Program-made: the position numbers and the translations under genes
Shown: piece after piece, positions 7,427 to 14,217 of the stretch
How positions within the stretch are numbered: the first letter of the stretch is position 1
Layout: each line of letters starts with the position of its first letter
Notes under the pieces: model-generated
What the model saw: only the letters and a program-made list of their open reading frames with translations
Databases searched by the model: none
What the model was told of the DNA's origin: nothing
Assembly (NCBI GenBank): GCA_038205805.1
Contig: JBBRBO010000088.1
Span: 1-16,858, forward strand
Source: JBBSBY01 sp038205805
Lineage (GTDB): Bacteria > Desulfobacterota > Desulfomonilia > Desulfomonilales > Desulfomonilaceae
DNA: 16,858 bases
Direction of reading: 5' to 3'

Positions 7427-9013
7427 TCAGAGACGCCCTTTCAGAATACCGATCATGGATTGCACTTCCCGGCAGCGGAAAAGGACTGCGCAACCGAAGA
7501 AGACGAGCGCTCCGCCCGCAATACAGGCGCCCAAAACAAGGGCGTTGCGCATGGTGAGCCCGAGGGACCAGTCACCAAAGGGGCTCACGTAAAGGAGGAA
7601 AAGGCCCATGACGGCCGCTGCGGCGCTAATTTTCCCGAGCGAAACGGTAAGCTCCCTTGCCGGGAAAATCGGTAAGCGCTTCATAAGAAGCCGAAACAGC
7701 AGGACAATATTCACTGCAGCCGCAAGGGAAGTCGCCAAGGCCAAACCACCGTGGCCCCAAGGTTTGAGCATTAATACGCCGGCAGTGACATTCACGGTAA
7801 CGGAAATAATCGCCACCCACAGCGGGGTTTTGGTGTCTTTCAGCGAGAAGAAGGCCTGAGTTATGACCTTGAGCCCTGAAAACGCCCACAGGCCTACGGT
7901 GTAACCCAGGAGGGCGGTGGCCGTGGCCAGGGTGTCCCGAAAGGTGAAGAGTCCCCGTTGAAACAACACGGCAATGATAGGCACACGCAGGATCACCAAG
8001 GCTATGGAAGCGGGAATGGTGAAAAAGGCTATCAAACGCAGGGCGAACGCAGTGGATCGCGAGAGGCCGGCCAAATCGCCGGCTCCGGCTTGTCTCGACA
8101 TCGAAGGCAGCACCGCTGTTCCCAGGGCTATGGCGAATACGCCAAGGGGCAGCTCCACCACGCGATCCGCATAGTACAGCCAGGACACTCCACCCACCGG
8201 CAGCAAGGACGCCAATACCGTTCCCAACAACACGTTGATCTGGTAGACCGCTCCGCTGAAGGCGGCAGGGACAAACAGGCGGCCGATGCGCCTAAGTTCC
8301 GGATGACGGAAATTCAGGCTCGGCCTCAGCGTGACGTCGTGGGATCGCAAAAACGGGATCTGCAAGGCAAGCTGCAAGACCCCTGAAACGACCACTCCCC
8401 ATGCGAGAGCGTAATAGGCCGGTGTTCCAGAGTTTCCGCTAAAGATCAAGACCGACCCGATCATGCACAGGTTCAGGATGTTGGGAGCGGCCGCCGGCGC
8501 GCCGAAGTGTCCGAGAGAGTTGAGCGCGCCGGACGCCAAGGCAACCAGCGAGATGAAGAAGATATAGGGGAACATGATACGATTGAGCGACACAGTGAGG
8601 GCCAGCTTGCTGGGGTCGCCGGCGAAACCCGGAGCGATGACGCTCACGATGAACGGGCTGAAAGCCATCCCCAGGAGTGTGATTACGGCAAGGGCGATAG
8701 CTGCGAAAGTGAAGGTAATCGCCGCCAAACGAGCGGCCTCCGCATGGCCCTTCTTTTGGATGGTCTCACAGTAGATTGGGATGAACGCCGCCGAGAGGGC
8801 TCCTTCAGCGAAGAGCCGCCGTAAGAGGTTGGGTATGCGAAACGCGACAAAGAAGGCGTCGGCTCCGGGGCCTGCTCCCAGAAAGAGCGCCGTGATCATG
8901 TCGCGGACAAATCCAAGAACACGACTGGAGACGGTCCAGAGTCCAACAACTCCGGCGGCCTTTGTCATGGCTTTCTGCTCGGAGACGGGCGCACACGCGG
9001 GTGTAGCTTTCAA
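7427..9013 (-). CDS. murJ: Lipid II flippase MurJ (MviN family), 528 aa
   Basis: Inner-membrane MOP-superfamily flippase that moves lipid II to the periplasmic face for peptidoglycan synthesis. Family landmarks: SSRVLGFVRDMITALFLGAG near the N-terminus (the arginine pair is functionally important in MurJ), DAFFVAFRIPNLLRRLFAEG, AFIPIYCE, VFAIALGTAVLPSMS and FFSLKDTKTPLWVA. Hydrophobic segments throughout fit the 14-helix topology, and the length (about 510-530) is normal. The longest frame starts with TTG at 9011-9013, which has no clear ribosome binding site. ATG at 8966-8968 (MTKAAGVVGLWTV) is an equally good start. It is divergent from rpsT, a common pairing of MurJ and S20 genes. Confidence 0.95.
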   Translation of the reverse strand: MKATPACAPVSEQKAMTKAAGVVGLWTVSSRVLGFVRDMITALFLGAGPGADAFFVAFRIPNLLRRLFAEGALSAAFIPIYCETIQKKGHAEAARLAAITFTFAAIALAVITLLGMAFSPFIVSVIAPGFAGDPSKLALTVSLNRIMFPYIFFISLVALASGALNSLGHFGAPAAAPNILNLCMIGSVLIFSGNSGTPAYYALAWGVVVSGVLQLALQIPFLRSHDVTLRPSLNFRHPELRRIGRLFVPAAFSGAVYQINVLLGTVLASLLPVGGVSWLYYADRVVELPLGVFAIALGTAVLPSMSRQAGAGDLAGLSRSTAFALRLIAFFTIPASIALVILRVPIIAVLFQRGLFTFRDTLATATALLGYTVGLWAFSGLKVITQAFFSLKDTKTPLWVAIISVTVNVTAGVLMLKPWGHGGLALATSLAAAVNIVLLFRLLMKRLPIFPARELTVSLGKISAAAAVMGLFLLYVSPFGDWSLGLTMRNALVLGACIAGGALVFFGCAVLFRCREVQSMIGILKGRL

Positions 9014-9018
9014 AGGTG

Positions 9019-9048
9019 TTGACTTTCAGTAAGTTTTCGTGACATAAA
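9019..9048 (+). promoter_or_regulatory. Candidate sigma70-type promoter for rpsT
   Basis: TTGACT at 9019-9024 and CATAAA at 9043-9048 are separated by 18 bases, giving a good -35 and a 4/6 match -10. The transcript would have a leader of about 85 bases holding a small GC hairpin (TCCCC at 9075-9079 with GGGGA at 9089-9093). Other -10-like sites (TAGTAT at 9101) exist, so the assignment is tentative. Confidence 0.4.
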
Positions 9049-9138
9049 GGGAATTTAACCGTGAGGTAATCATTTCCCCTGCCCACGCGGGGACAATAAC
9101 TAGTATACGATCGAGCAGTATTACGCAAGGAGAGCTTT

Positions 9139-9396
9139 ATGGCCAATCATGCTTCGGCGCTCAAGAGGATGCGTCAATCGGAAAATCTACGAATCAGAAA
9201 TCACTCATATAAATCCAGAGTAAAAACCGCCATTAAGAAATACCTGGCAGCAGTGGACGCCAAGGCCGACGACGCCCACGGGCTCCTCAACGAAGCGACT
9301 TCTCTGCTCCAGAAGGGCGTGTCCAAGGGAATCTACCACAGAAACACGGCGTCCCGCACCATATCGAGACTTTCCAAGAAATCAGCGGCCGAATAA
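9139..9396 (+). CDS. rpsT: 30S ribosomal protein S20, 85 aa
   Basis: Primary 16S rRNA-binding protein of the small subunit. It has the S20 opening MANHASALKRMRQSEN, the basic stretch RIRNHSYKSRVKTAIKKYL, and the ending KGIYHRNTASRTISRLSKK. Length (85) is typical. The start is fixed by the conserved MANHxSA N-terminus and a strong ribosome binding site AAGGAGAG at 9127-9134. It is monocistronic: murJ diverges on one side and the CHAT-like gene converges on the other. Confidence 0.98.
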   Translation: MANHASALKRMRQSENLRIRNHSYKSRVKTAIKKYLAAVDAKADDAHGLLNEATSLLQKGVSKGIYHRNTASRTISRLSKKSAAE

Positions 9397-9432
9397 CCTA
9401 GCCGGTTCCCATTTCTCCAGTCCATGATAATT

Positions 9433-9463
9433 CACCGGGATCGAGACGCCTTCGCGCCCGGTG
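9433..9463. terminator. Possible stem-loop between convergent rpsT and CHAT-like genes
   Basis: CACCGGG at 9433-9439 pairs perfectly with CCCGGTG at 9457-9463, with further weak pairing inside the loop (CGA/TCG). It lies 36 bases after the rpsT stop and upstream of the end of the opposing gene at 9583. No U-run follows, so terminator function is uncertain. The rest of the gap (9464-9582) shows nothing recognisable. Confidence 0.35.
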
Positions 9464-9582
9464 TACCATTCTCTGTGTACGAGTCCCTATTCATGACATT
9501 GTGAGGGCTCCTTCAACTGAAAGAGCTGCATCAGCTTCCGAAGTCGGAACACCCCAACGCCTGCACACCCACAATGAGAATC

Positions 9583-11664
9583 TTACCGCCTGGGGTCGCC
9601 CATAAGGATCCAGCCCGCCCACCGAGGAGGTTTCCCGGAGAAAGAAGGGTCCAGACCGGCCGGTAGGTCCCTTGACGCGGACTGGAGTATTTTTCCCGTC
9701 GACGTCCCTTGCGCCGCAGTCGTCAGCAGGTGGTTCAGGAAGGGATCGGGCTTTCCCCAAGTGGGATCGGAATAGTTGATGAGAACCGCTTCCTGCCCGG
9801 AGTAGTAACTGGCCAGCGCCAGCAGTGTCGGCCCTTCGCCCCACGGGCCGTTTTGATCCGAGATCTCAGGCCACGCCATGGGCGCCATCATAAGGCCGGT
9901 TCGCAGGTTTATTCCGAACAGCTCCGTTACGGCGTAACGCCGATTACCCTTCTTACCCGGCGAAAAGTATAACCACGGCCGTCTCCCTAGATCTAAGGTG
10001 GTGACCACACTCAAAGGAACGGCGGCAATGGTAAGACTGTTTGTTTTGTCGTTATAGTCGGCGAATCGATCAAACGTGGCGGTCGGCCCCACAAACACAT
10101 CGAAATGCTTGAACAGCTTCTGAGCCGCAATAATCACTTCGGACGGTTTTGGGTAGACGGGATTGCTTAGGATGAGTTTGTCGATCCCCATTGCAGCGGC
10201 TTCGGCGGCGCGTTTAGGGTTTTGCGTATCGTTCTTAAGCTGCTCGGAACTGATCCACGGCATGGATTCAAAAGCCAGGAGACGAGGCTCGGTTTTTGCC
10301 GCGGTCGTCCGAAACCTGCGATATTGGCTCAGAATGTCGGCGCTCGGCACAAGAGAAATCAAGCGGCCCTTCCCAAGGGGGTTGTCCTCATTGTCCAGGA
10401 GCAGGGAAAATGGGAGAAACCATAGGGAACGATCCGGGATTACAAACAGCGTCGATTTGTCGGCAGGGAGGCTGGGGAATTTCCCGAACAGTCGTCGATA
10501 GAGACGCCGTGAAGGCTCTTTCCACGCATGGCCAAGAAACGACGACTCTTCTCCGATGGTGCATTCCTTGAGCTTTTCTTGCAGGAGGAAAACCGCTGAG
10601 TCAACCTCCGTGCGGCTGACGTCGGCTTGGTAGTACATGGCTTGTTCGGTGGTAATGACCCCCAGGACTAAACGGTCGGCTAGGAGTGAAAAGTTTAGAA
10701 GCAGTTCATCGTCCTCCAGAACGCGCGAGCGGAAGTCCGCGAGAGACGGCGGTTTCCCCGATGTGAAGGCCGTGTACTTTGGGGCATTCTTTGCAAGGGC
10801 GCTGCGAACTTCTTTGAGCGATTGGGAAAAGGCCGCTTCCGCAGCCCTATTCTCTTTGGAATCAGCTACACCGTGGAGCGCCGTCAACTTGTTAAGCAGG
10901 TCGGTTTCTTCGGCCAGCAGTTTGGCCGATACATCATGGAACCGAATCGGGCCGGCCTTCTTGAGCGTTACATGCGCTCGGAACCAACGTTGGCGCTCCA
11001 GCACCGTGAATATCTCGTCGACATTCTCCGGCTTAGGATCTTGTTCCACAGGACCGAGAAGGCGCAGAGCAAGCTCGTCGTATATGGCGGCGCGTTGTTC
11101 CAGATCCAGGAGCACATCATGTTCGGGCGGCGCATCTTTCAGGGAGGCTTCCAGAATGTCCAGGATCTCCAAGTATTTGCGCACGCCCGCTTCCGTGTCG
11201 TCGGAGAGGTAGAGTTTGCGCGCCTGCTTGACGGCCTGATCGACATCCTTCAGGAGATTGGCGGAACCCGTGGTCTTTTGCGAAGTAGGTTCGGCTGCGG
11301 GCTCGGCTTCGCGGTCCTTGAACAGCCACGGGTACTTCTTGGGCGCGTCTCCTACGCCGGACTGCGCATGAGCCGGAGCAATCCCCACAAGCAACAGAGC
11401 CGCCAAAACCACTAGTAATACCAATAGATAATCAAATAAGTAATATCTGGGAGAACCTTCTTGAAAGAAAGCTTCTTCCCGAACCCATCTCCAAGAACGC
11501 TTAAAATAGCCGAAATCGTCTTTTCTTAAAGAACAAGTGCTGTTTTCGGAGATTATCACAAATGTCCTAGAAAGCGGTTGGAAAAACCTGCTTTGCAACA
11601 AAAGGTCCGCGGATCTTACTTTTGTAAAAGCACATCGGTAGAAGTTGAGGAATCCGGATCGCAT
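9583..11664 (-). CDS. Exported CHAT-domain-like protein lacking the catalytic dyad, 693 aa
   Basis: The C-terminal third (about residues 405-693) has the layout of a CHAT domain: LFVIPDRSLWFLPFSLLL, then LISLVPSADILSQYRRF, then an EGPTLLALA helix, and the ending RWAGWILMGDPR. The positions where active CHAT peptidases carry His (ATHG) and Cys (SACxT) read IAAVP and MMAPMA. No cysteine exists anywhere in this part, so peptidase activity is unlikely. Residues about 125-300 look like helical repeats. A signal-peptide core (LLVLLVVLAALLLVGIAPAHA, residues 80-100) precedes the cleavage site AHA|QS, predicting a periplasmic product. The ATG at 11662-11664 has AAGAGGG seven bases upstream. Codons about 21-84 coincide with repeat copy C, so the true N-terminus is uncertain; TTG near 11422-11424 would give a shorter signal peptide. 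Confidence 0.75.
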   Translation of the reverse strand: MRSGFLNFYRCAFTKVRSADLLLQSRFFQPLSRTFVIISENSTCSLRKDDFGYFKRSWRWVREEAFFQEGSPRYYLFDYLLVLLVVLAALLLVGIAPAHAQSGVGDAPKKYPWLFKDREAEPAAEPTSQKTTGSANLLKDVDQAVKQARKLYLSDDTEAGVRKYLEILDILEASLKDAPPEHDVLLDLEQRAAIYDELALRLLGPVEQDPKPENVDEIFTVLERQRWFRAHVTLKKAGPIRFHDVSAKLLAEETDLLNKLTALHGVADSKENRAAEAAFSQSLKEVRSALAKNAPKYTAFTSGKPPSLADFRSRVLEDDELLLNFSLLADRLVLGVITTEQAMYYQADVSRTEVDSAVFLLQEKLKECTIGEESSFLGHAWKEPSRRLYRRLFGKFPSLPADKSTLFVIPDRSLWFLPFSLLLDNEDNPLGKGRLISLVPSADILSQYRRFRTTAAKTEPRLLAFESMPWISSEQLKNDTQNPKRAAEAAAMGIDKLILSNPVYPKPSEVIIAAQKLFKHFDVFVGPTATFDRFADYNDKTNSLTIAAVPLSVVTTLDLGRRPWLYFSPGKKGNRRYAVTELFGINLRTGLMMAPMAWPEISDQNGPWGEGPTLLALASYYSGQEAVLINYSDPTWGKPDPFLNHLLTTAAQGTSTGKILQSASRDLPAGLDPSFSGKPPRWAGWILMGDPRR
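11414..11605 (-). repeat. Composite double-hairpin repeat, copy C, inside the start of the CHAT-like gene
   Basis: Read on the minus strand it follows the order of copies A and D: TTTTGTTGCAAAGCAGGTTT, then CCAACCGCTTTCTAGGA, a degenerate hairpin 1 (TCCGAAAACAGC ... GACGATTTCGGC), TTCTTGGAGATGGGTTCGGG, and hairpin 2 (GGGAAGAAGCTTTCTT with CAAGAAGGTTCTCCC). It then has GATATTACTT and ATTGGTATTACT, which is shared with copy A at the same spacing. It lies between the ATG of the CHAT-like gene and its signal-peptide core, with the frame open throughout. Confidence 0.78.
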
Positions 11665-11728
11665 GTACGAACCCTCTTTACCTGATTAGACGTAGGGCGT
11701 GCGTATTGGAACGCCGTGTTCGGCTTGA

Positions 11729-11742
11729 GGCGCGTTCGCGCC
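11729..11742. repeat. Perfect GC palindrome in the HD/CHAT intergenic region
   Basis: GGCGCG-TT-CGCGCC forms a short, very stable stem with a tiny loop. It lies in the 163-base gap after the HD gene stop (11828) and before the CHAT-like start (11664), on the shared minus strand. It could help stop or attenuate readthrough, but no U-run is present. Confidence 0.35.
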
Positions 11743-11827
11743 GGGTGGTTCGTAATTCCAAAATGGTCGCATGATTCCTGGTGAACGGTTACCTTTGACT
11801 TTACTGTGCCGTTTGGAACGCTTTCCG

Positions 11828-12418
11828 TTATTTTTCCGACTTACCGGCGGTCACCCACCATTCGGCGTCTTTTTCCTTGTACCACCAGGCTGAAAAGTCC
11901 GTGTTGAGAATACTGCGCGCCAGTTGCCGGCCCACGGGGGTCTGGAGCCGCTTGGTGGCAGAGCCGATCCACTCACGAGCATAGGGATTTCCGAGATCGC
12001 TAAGTTCCTTGAGTTCCACAATCATTTCCAACTGATCCGCATCATTGGCGATTAACGATTCAGGTGTGGATCGCTCGTTGAACTCGTCCGTAAGCGCCCG
12101 TATATCAGGGCCGAAAGGCAACCCTGCGGTCATATCGGCCACGGCTGCGGCTTCATCCGCATGCACATATTTCTTGTTCACATAATTGAGATCGCCGGTT
12201 CGAGCCTCCACGAGATCATGAAACAGGCACATGAACACGATTCGCTCCGTGGACACGTCCTCGGACATCTTAGCCAGAGTATACCCTATAACGGCTGTTC
12301 TTAGGCTGTGTTCGGCTACGGTTTCTTTGCCGCTGCCGAGAAACTGAAAACCCGACCGCGGCGTCCTCTTGAGCATGCCCACTTCAAAGAGAAAGTCGGC
12401 TATGGCTTTATAGTCCAA
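11828..12418 (-). CDS. HD-domain hydrolase, YfbR/HDDC2-like nucleotidase family, 196 aa
   Basis: A metal-dependent phosphohydrolase of the HD superfamily. Metal ligands visible are H37 (TVAEHSLRTAVIGY), H67-D68 (CLFHDLVEARTGDL) and D126/D128 (IANDADQLEM). The N-terminal ADFLFEVGMLKRTPRSGFQF and the FHDxxEARTGDL motif match the small single-domain proteins related to 5'-deoxynucleotidase YfbR and human HDDC2, which act on nucleoside monophosphates. Length (196) fits. The start is TTG at 12416-12418, chosen because it begins the family-like sequence and has GAGGGTG five bases upstream. It is transcribed toward the CHAT-like gene, with a 163-base gap, and is divergent from the small lipoprotein gene. 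Confidence 0.88.
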   Translation of the reverse strand: MDYKAIADFLFEVGMLKRTPRSGFQFLGSGKETVAEHSLRTAVIGYTLAKMSEDVSTERIVFMCLFHDLVEARTGDLNYVNKKYVHADEAAAVADMTAGLPFGPDIRALTDEFNERSTPESLIANDADQLEMIVELKELSDLGNPYAREWIGSATKRLQTPVGRQLARSILNTDFSAWWYKEKDAEWWVTAGKSEK

Positions 12419-12472
12419 TGGTTCACCCTCTGTATACTTAAAGTTTTGTTTATTAACATGAATTTGCCGGCC

Positions 12473-12512
12473 TTACAAGCGATGGACCGAGTGCAGGATT
12501 GAGCCCTTGTAA
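12473..12512. repeat. Spaced inverted repeat in a divergent promoter region
   Basis: TTACAAG at 12473-12479 and CTTGTAA at 12506-12512 are exact inverted heptamers, 26 bases apart, in the 182-base AT-rich gap between the divergent HD gene and small lipoprotein gene. Such spacing can mark an operator bound by a dimer. The right half also contains a possible -35 (TTGTAA) ahead of an AT-rich stretch (TATTTTATTAAAG). Chance occurrence cannot be excluded. Confidence 0.3.
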
Positions 12513-12600
12513 TTCACCACGGAATGCCTATTTTATTAAAGAGAACTATTAAGGTTTGTAAAGAATTTCAATGAATTGTTTGCGGTTTTAGGAGTTTCTT

Positions 12601-12843
12601 ATGTACATTCCACAATTGCTACGTACAAGCTTGGTAGTCCTTTCCATCATTGGGTGTGTACAAACCGTGGCCCGCGAAGGGGAACGCAAGCTGTTTCCGC
12701 CGACCGAACCGAACGAGGAGAAATCGGAGTTGCGAAGGAACAGCGCTGTTGTGGACGCGTGTACGATCAGCCTTGCAAACAAGGCCGATCTTCGAGCGGG
12801 ATATGATCCAAAGGCGGGCGTGGGCTTATTTTTGCGGTTCTGA
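12601..12843 (+). CDS. Putative small lipoprotein, 80 aa
   Basis: A short gene starting at ATG 12601, with TAGGAG six bases upstream. The N-terminus is MYIPQLLRTSLVVLSIIGC: one basic residue, a hydrophobic core and a lipobox-like IIGC, predicting lipid attachment at C19 and signal peptidase II cleavage. Residue +2 is Val, compatible with outer-membrane sorting. The mature part is charged (EGERKLFPPTEPNEEKSEL) and ends in DLRAGYDPKAGVGLFLRF, an alternating pattern with terminal Phe that recalls an outer-membrane beta strand. I do not recognise a family. Its last 18 bases overlap the 3' end of the convergent rnhB gene. Confidence 0.6.
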   Translation: MYIPQLLRTSLVVLSIIGCVQTVAREGERKLFPPTEPNEEKSELRRNSAVVDACTISLANKADLRAGYDPKAGVGLFLRF

Positions 12844-13515
12844 CGCGACCATCCGGCCCGGTTGAGGGAAAGAAGCCACCTCTTCCGGCGACCTGACTCC
12901 CTTGAAGCACATGCGGTGTATGCGGCAGGGGCCATGTACGAAGAGCGCTTCCCTATGGGCCTTTGTGGGGTAGCCCTTATGTGAAGCAAACCCATACTGC
13001 GGATAGAGCCGGTGGTAATCCATCATCATGGTGTCCCGCGTCACCTTTGCGACGATTCCGGCTGCGGCTATTGAGACGCTGAGTCTATCGCCTTTGATGA
13101 TTGCGGTTTGGGGAAAGGCGTCCGTCGGTTTCATGGGACCATCCACGAGAAGGTAATCGGGCGGCGCCGACAAGTTCATGACCGCTTGCCTCATGGCTTC
13201 CAGTGTGGCTTGGTAAATGTTGATGCGATCTATGACTTCGGAAGGAACAACTCCCACGCCTATGTCCACGGCGACGGACGTGATTTCCCGATAGAGCCGC
13301 TCCCGCATGGTAGCGGCCAAAAGCTTGGAGTCATTGATATCCGGTATGTGAGCGTCCCGTGGAAGGATGACGGCAGCAGCCACTACAGGGCCGGCCAGTG
13401 GTCCCCTACCCGCTTCGTCGATTCCGGCGATGCGTTTCGCACCCAGCCGGCACGCCTCTTCCTCGAAATGAAAGGTTGGGACGGTGTTCGCGGGAAGTAT
13501 GGTCTTGGGCGACAT
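12826..13515 (-). CDS. rnhB: Ribonuclease HII, 229 aa
   Basis: Removes ribonucleotides and RNA primers from RNA-DNA hybrids. The signature IAGIDEAGRGPLAGPVVAAA gives catalytic D33 and E34. NDSK at 61-64, D125 in LLVDG and D143 in KGDRLSVSIAAAGIVAKVTRD complete the four-carboxylate site. The ending PQYGFASHKGYPTKAHREAL is conserved. Length (229) is within the family range. The start is ATG at 13513-13515, with AGGAG nine bases upstream. It follows rplS, as in many genomes, but 339 bases separate the two and contain repeat copy D. The last codons overlap the convergent small lipoprotein gene. Confidence 0.97.
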   Translation of the reverse strand: MSPKTILPANTVPTFHFEEEACRLGAKRIAGIDEAGRGPLAGPVVAAAVILPRDAHIPDINDSKLLAATMRERLYREITSVAVDIGVGVVPSEVIDRINIYQATLEAMRQAVMNLSAPPDYLLVDGPMKPTDAFPQTAIIKGDRLSVSIAAAGIVAKVTRDTMMMDYHRLYPQYGFASHKGYPTKAHREALFVHGPCRIHRMCFKGVRSPEEVASFPQPGRMVASEPQK

Positions 13516-13696
13516 GAGCTAATGCTCCTGTTGCGCTTGTGCGGCTGGGTTCGCTATGATTTCACCAACAAGAACAGTCTCGTCGCCTGTAGCGCCCGAT
13601 CAGCCGGCGCTATGATCGTCCTGGTGAGCGCCGAACTGACGCCATAGGCTGATACCCCTTCGCGTTGAAGCGCCTGCGTTTGAAGAAAACTGCTAA

Positions 13697-13850
13697 TCGC
13701 AAAGCAGATTTCCCCATCTCCTTCCAAGGAGTCTAAAATAGTCGCCGAAATCAGCGTTTCTCCCTGAGAAACGTCGTTTTTCGCAAATATTAGGCAGTCT
13801 TGGAGAGAGCTGTGGGGAGGATTATTTCAAAAAACTTCTCCCCAAGCTTT
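13697..13850 (+). repeat. Composite double-hairpin repeat, copy D
   Basis: GCAAAGCAGATTTCCCCATC at the left aligns with GCAAAGCAGGTTTTTCCAAC of copy C. Then come GTCGCCGAAATC and hairpin 1 (core CGTTTCTC at 13755-13762 with GAGAAACG at 13766-13773), the spacer AGTCTTGGAGAGAG, and hairpin 2 (TGGGGAG at 13813-13819 with CTCCCCA at 13838-13844). It ends with TATTATTACTT, like the GATATTACTT of A and C. It abuts the rplS stop codon, in the opposite orientation to the operon. The remaining gap, 13516-13696, holds no recognisable gene. Confidence 0.75.
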
Positions 13851-13854
13851 ATTA

Positions 13855-14217
13855 TTACTTCGCAGCCGAGGGGCGATAGCCGCGCTCTTTGATTCTTGCG
13901 GCTTTTCCACGCAGCTTCCTGATGTAGTAGATTTTGGCTCTTCGGACTCGGCCGCGGGTCACCAACTCGATCTTGTCGATGAGCGGCGAATTCATGGGAA
14001 ACACGCGCTCGACGCCCACACCATACGAAACCTTGCGGACAGTGACACTGGTACCCGCGCCTTTTCTATTTATACCGATGACGGCGCCCTCAAAAACCTG
14101 GATACGTTCGCGCTGTCCTTCGACGATACGCACGTGCACTTTAACGGTGTCACCGGCCCTGAACACCGGGTGATCCATCCTCATCTGCTCTTGATGTATG
14201 CTCTCCATTATATTCAT
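13855..14217 (-). CDS. rplS: 50S ribosomal protein L19, 120 aa
   Basis: Large-subunit protein at the 30S-50S interface. It shows the L19 core: FRAGDTVKVHVRIVEGQRER, QVFEGAVIGINRKGAGTSVT, TVRKVSYGVGVERVFPMNSP, and RGRVRRAKIYYIRKLRGKAARI. Length (120) is typical. The ATG at 14215-14217 overlaps the trmD stop as ATGA, giving translational coupling. A second ATG three codons later (MESIHQEQ) is an alternative. GGAGAC lies just upstream. Confidence 0.97.
   Translation of the reverse strand: MNIMESIHQEQMRMDHPVFRAGDTVKVHVRIVEGQRERIQVFEGAVIGINRKGAGTSVTVRKVSYGVGVERVFPMNSPLIDKIELVTRGRVRRAKIYYIRKLRGKAARIKERGYRPSAAK

Noticed and set aside
7958..8386. Plus-strand frame of 142 codons rich in Gln, Gly and Arg
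   Set aside because: Antisense to murJ, whose membrane helices explain the composition.
10637..11415. Two plus-strand frames of about 190-197 codons
   Set aside because: Both are antisense to the CHAT-like gene, overlap each other and look like low-complexity shadows (Ser/Arg-rich).
12190..12215. tRNA-like GGTTCGAGCC match
   Set aside because: It lies within the HD-domain coding sequence and lacks surrounding D and anticodon arms. No tRNA was found in the window.
13108..13647. Plus-strand open frame of 179 codons
   Set aside because: Antisense to rnhB and its upstream gap; no recognisable domains. RNase HII motifs are unambiguous on the other strand.
3333..13850. CRISPR array as an explanation for the repeats
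   Set aside because: Copies are kilobases apart, diverged, and internally palindromic over about 150-185 bases. There are no regularly spaced short repeats and no cas genes.
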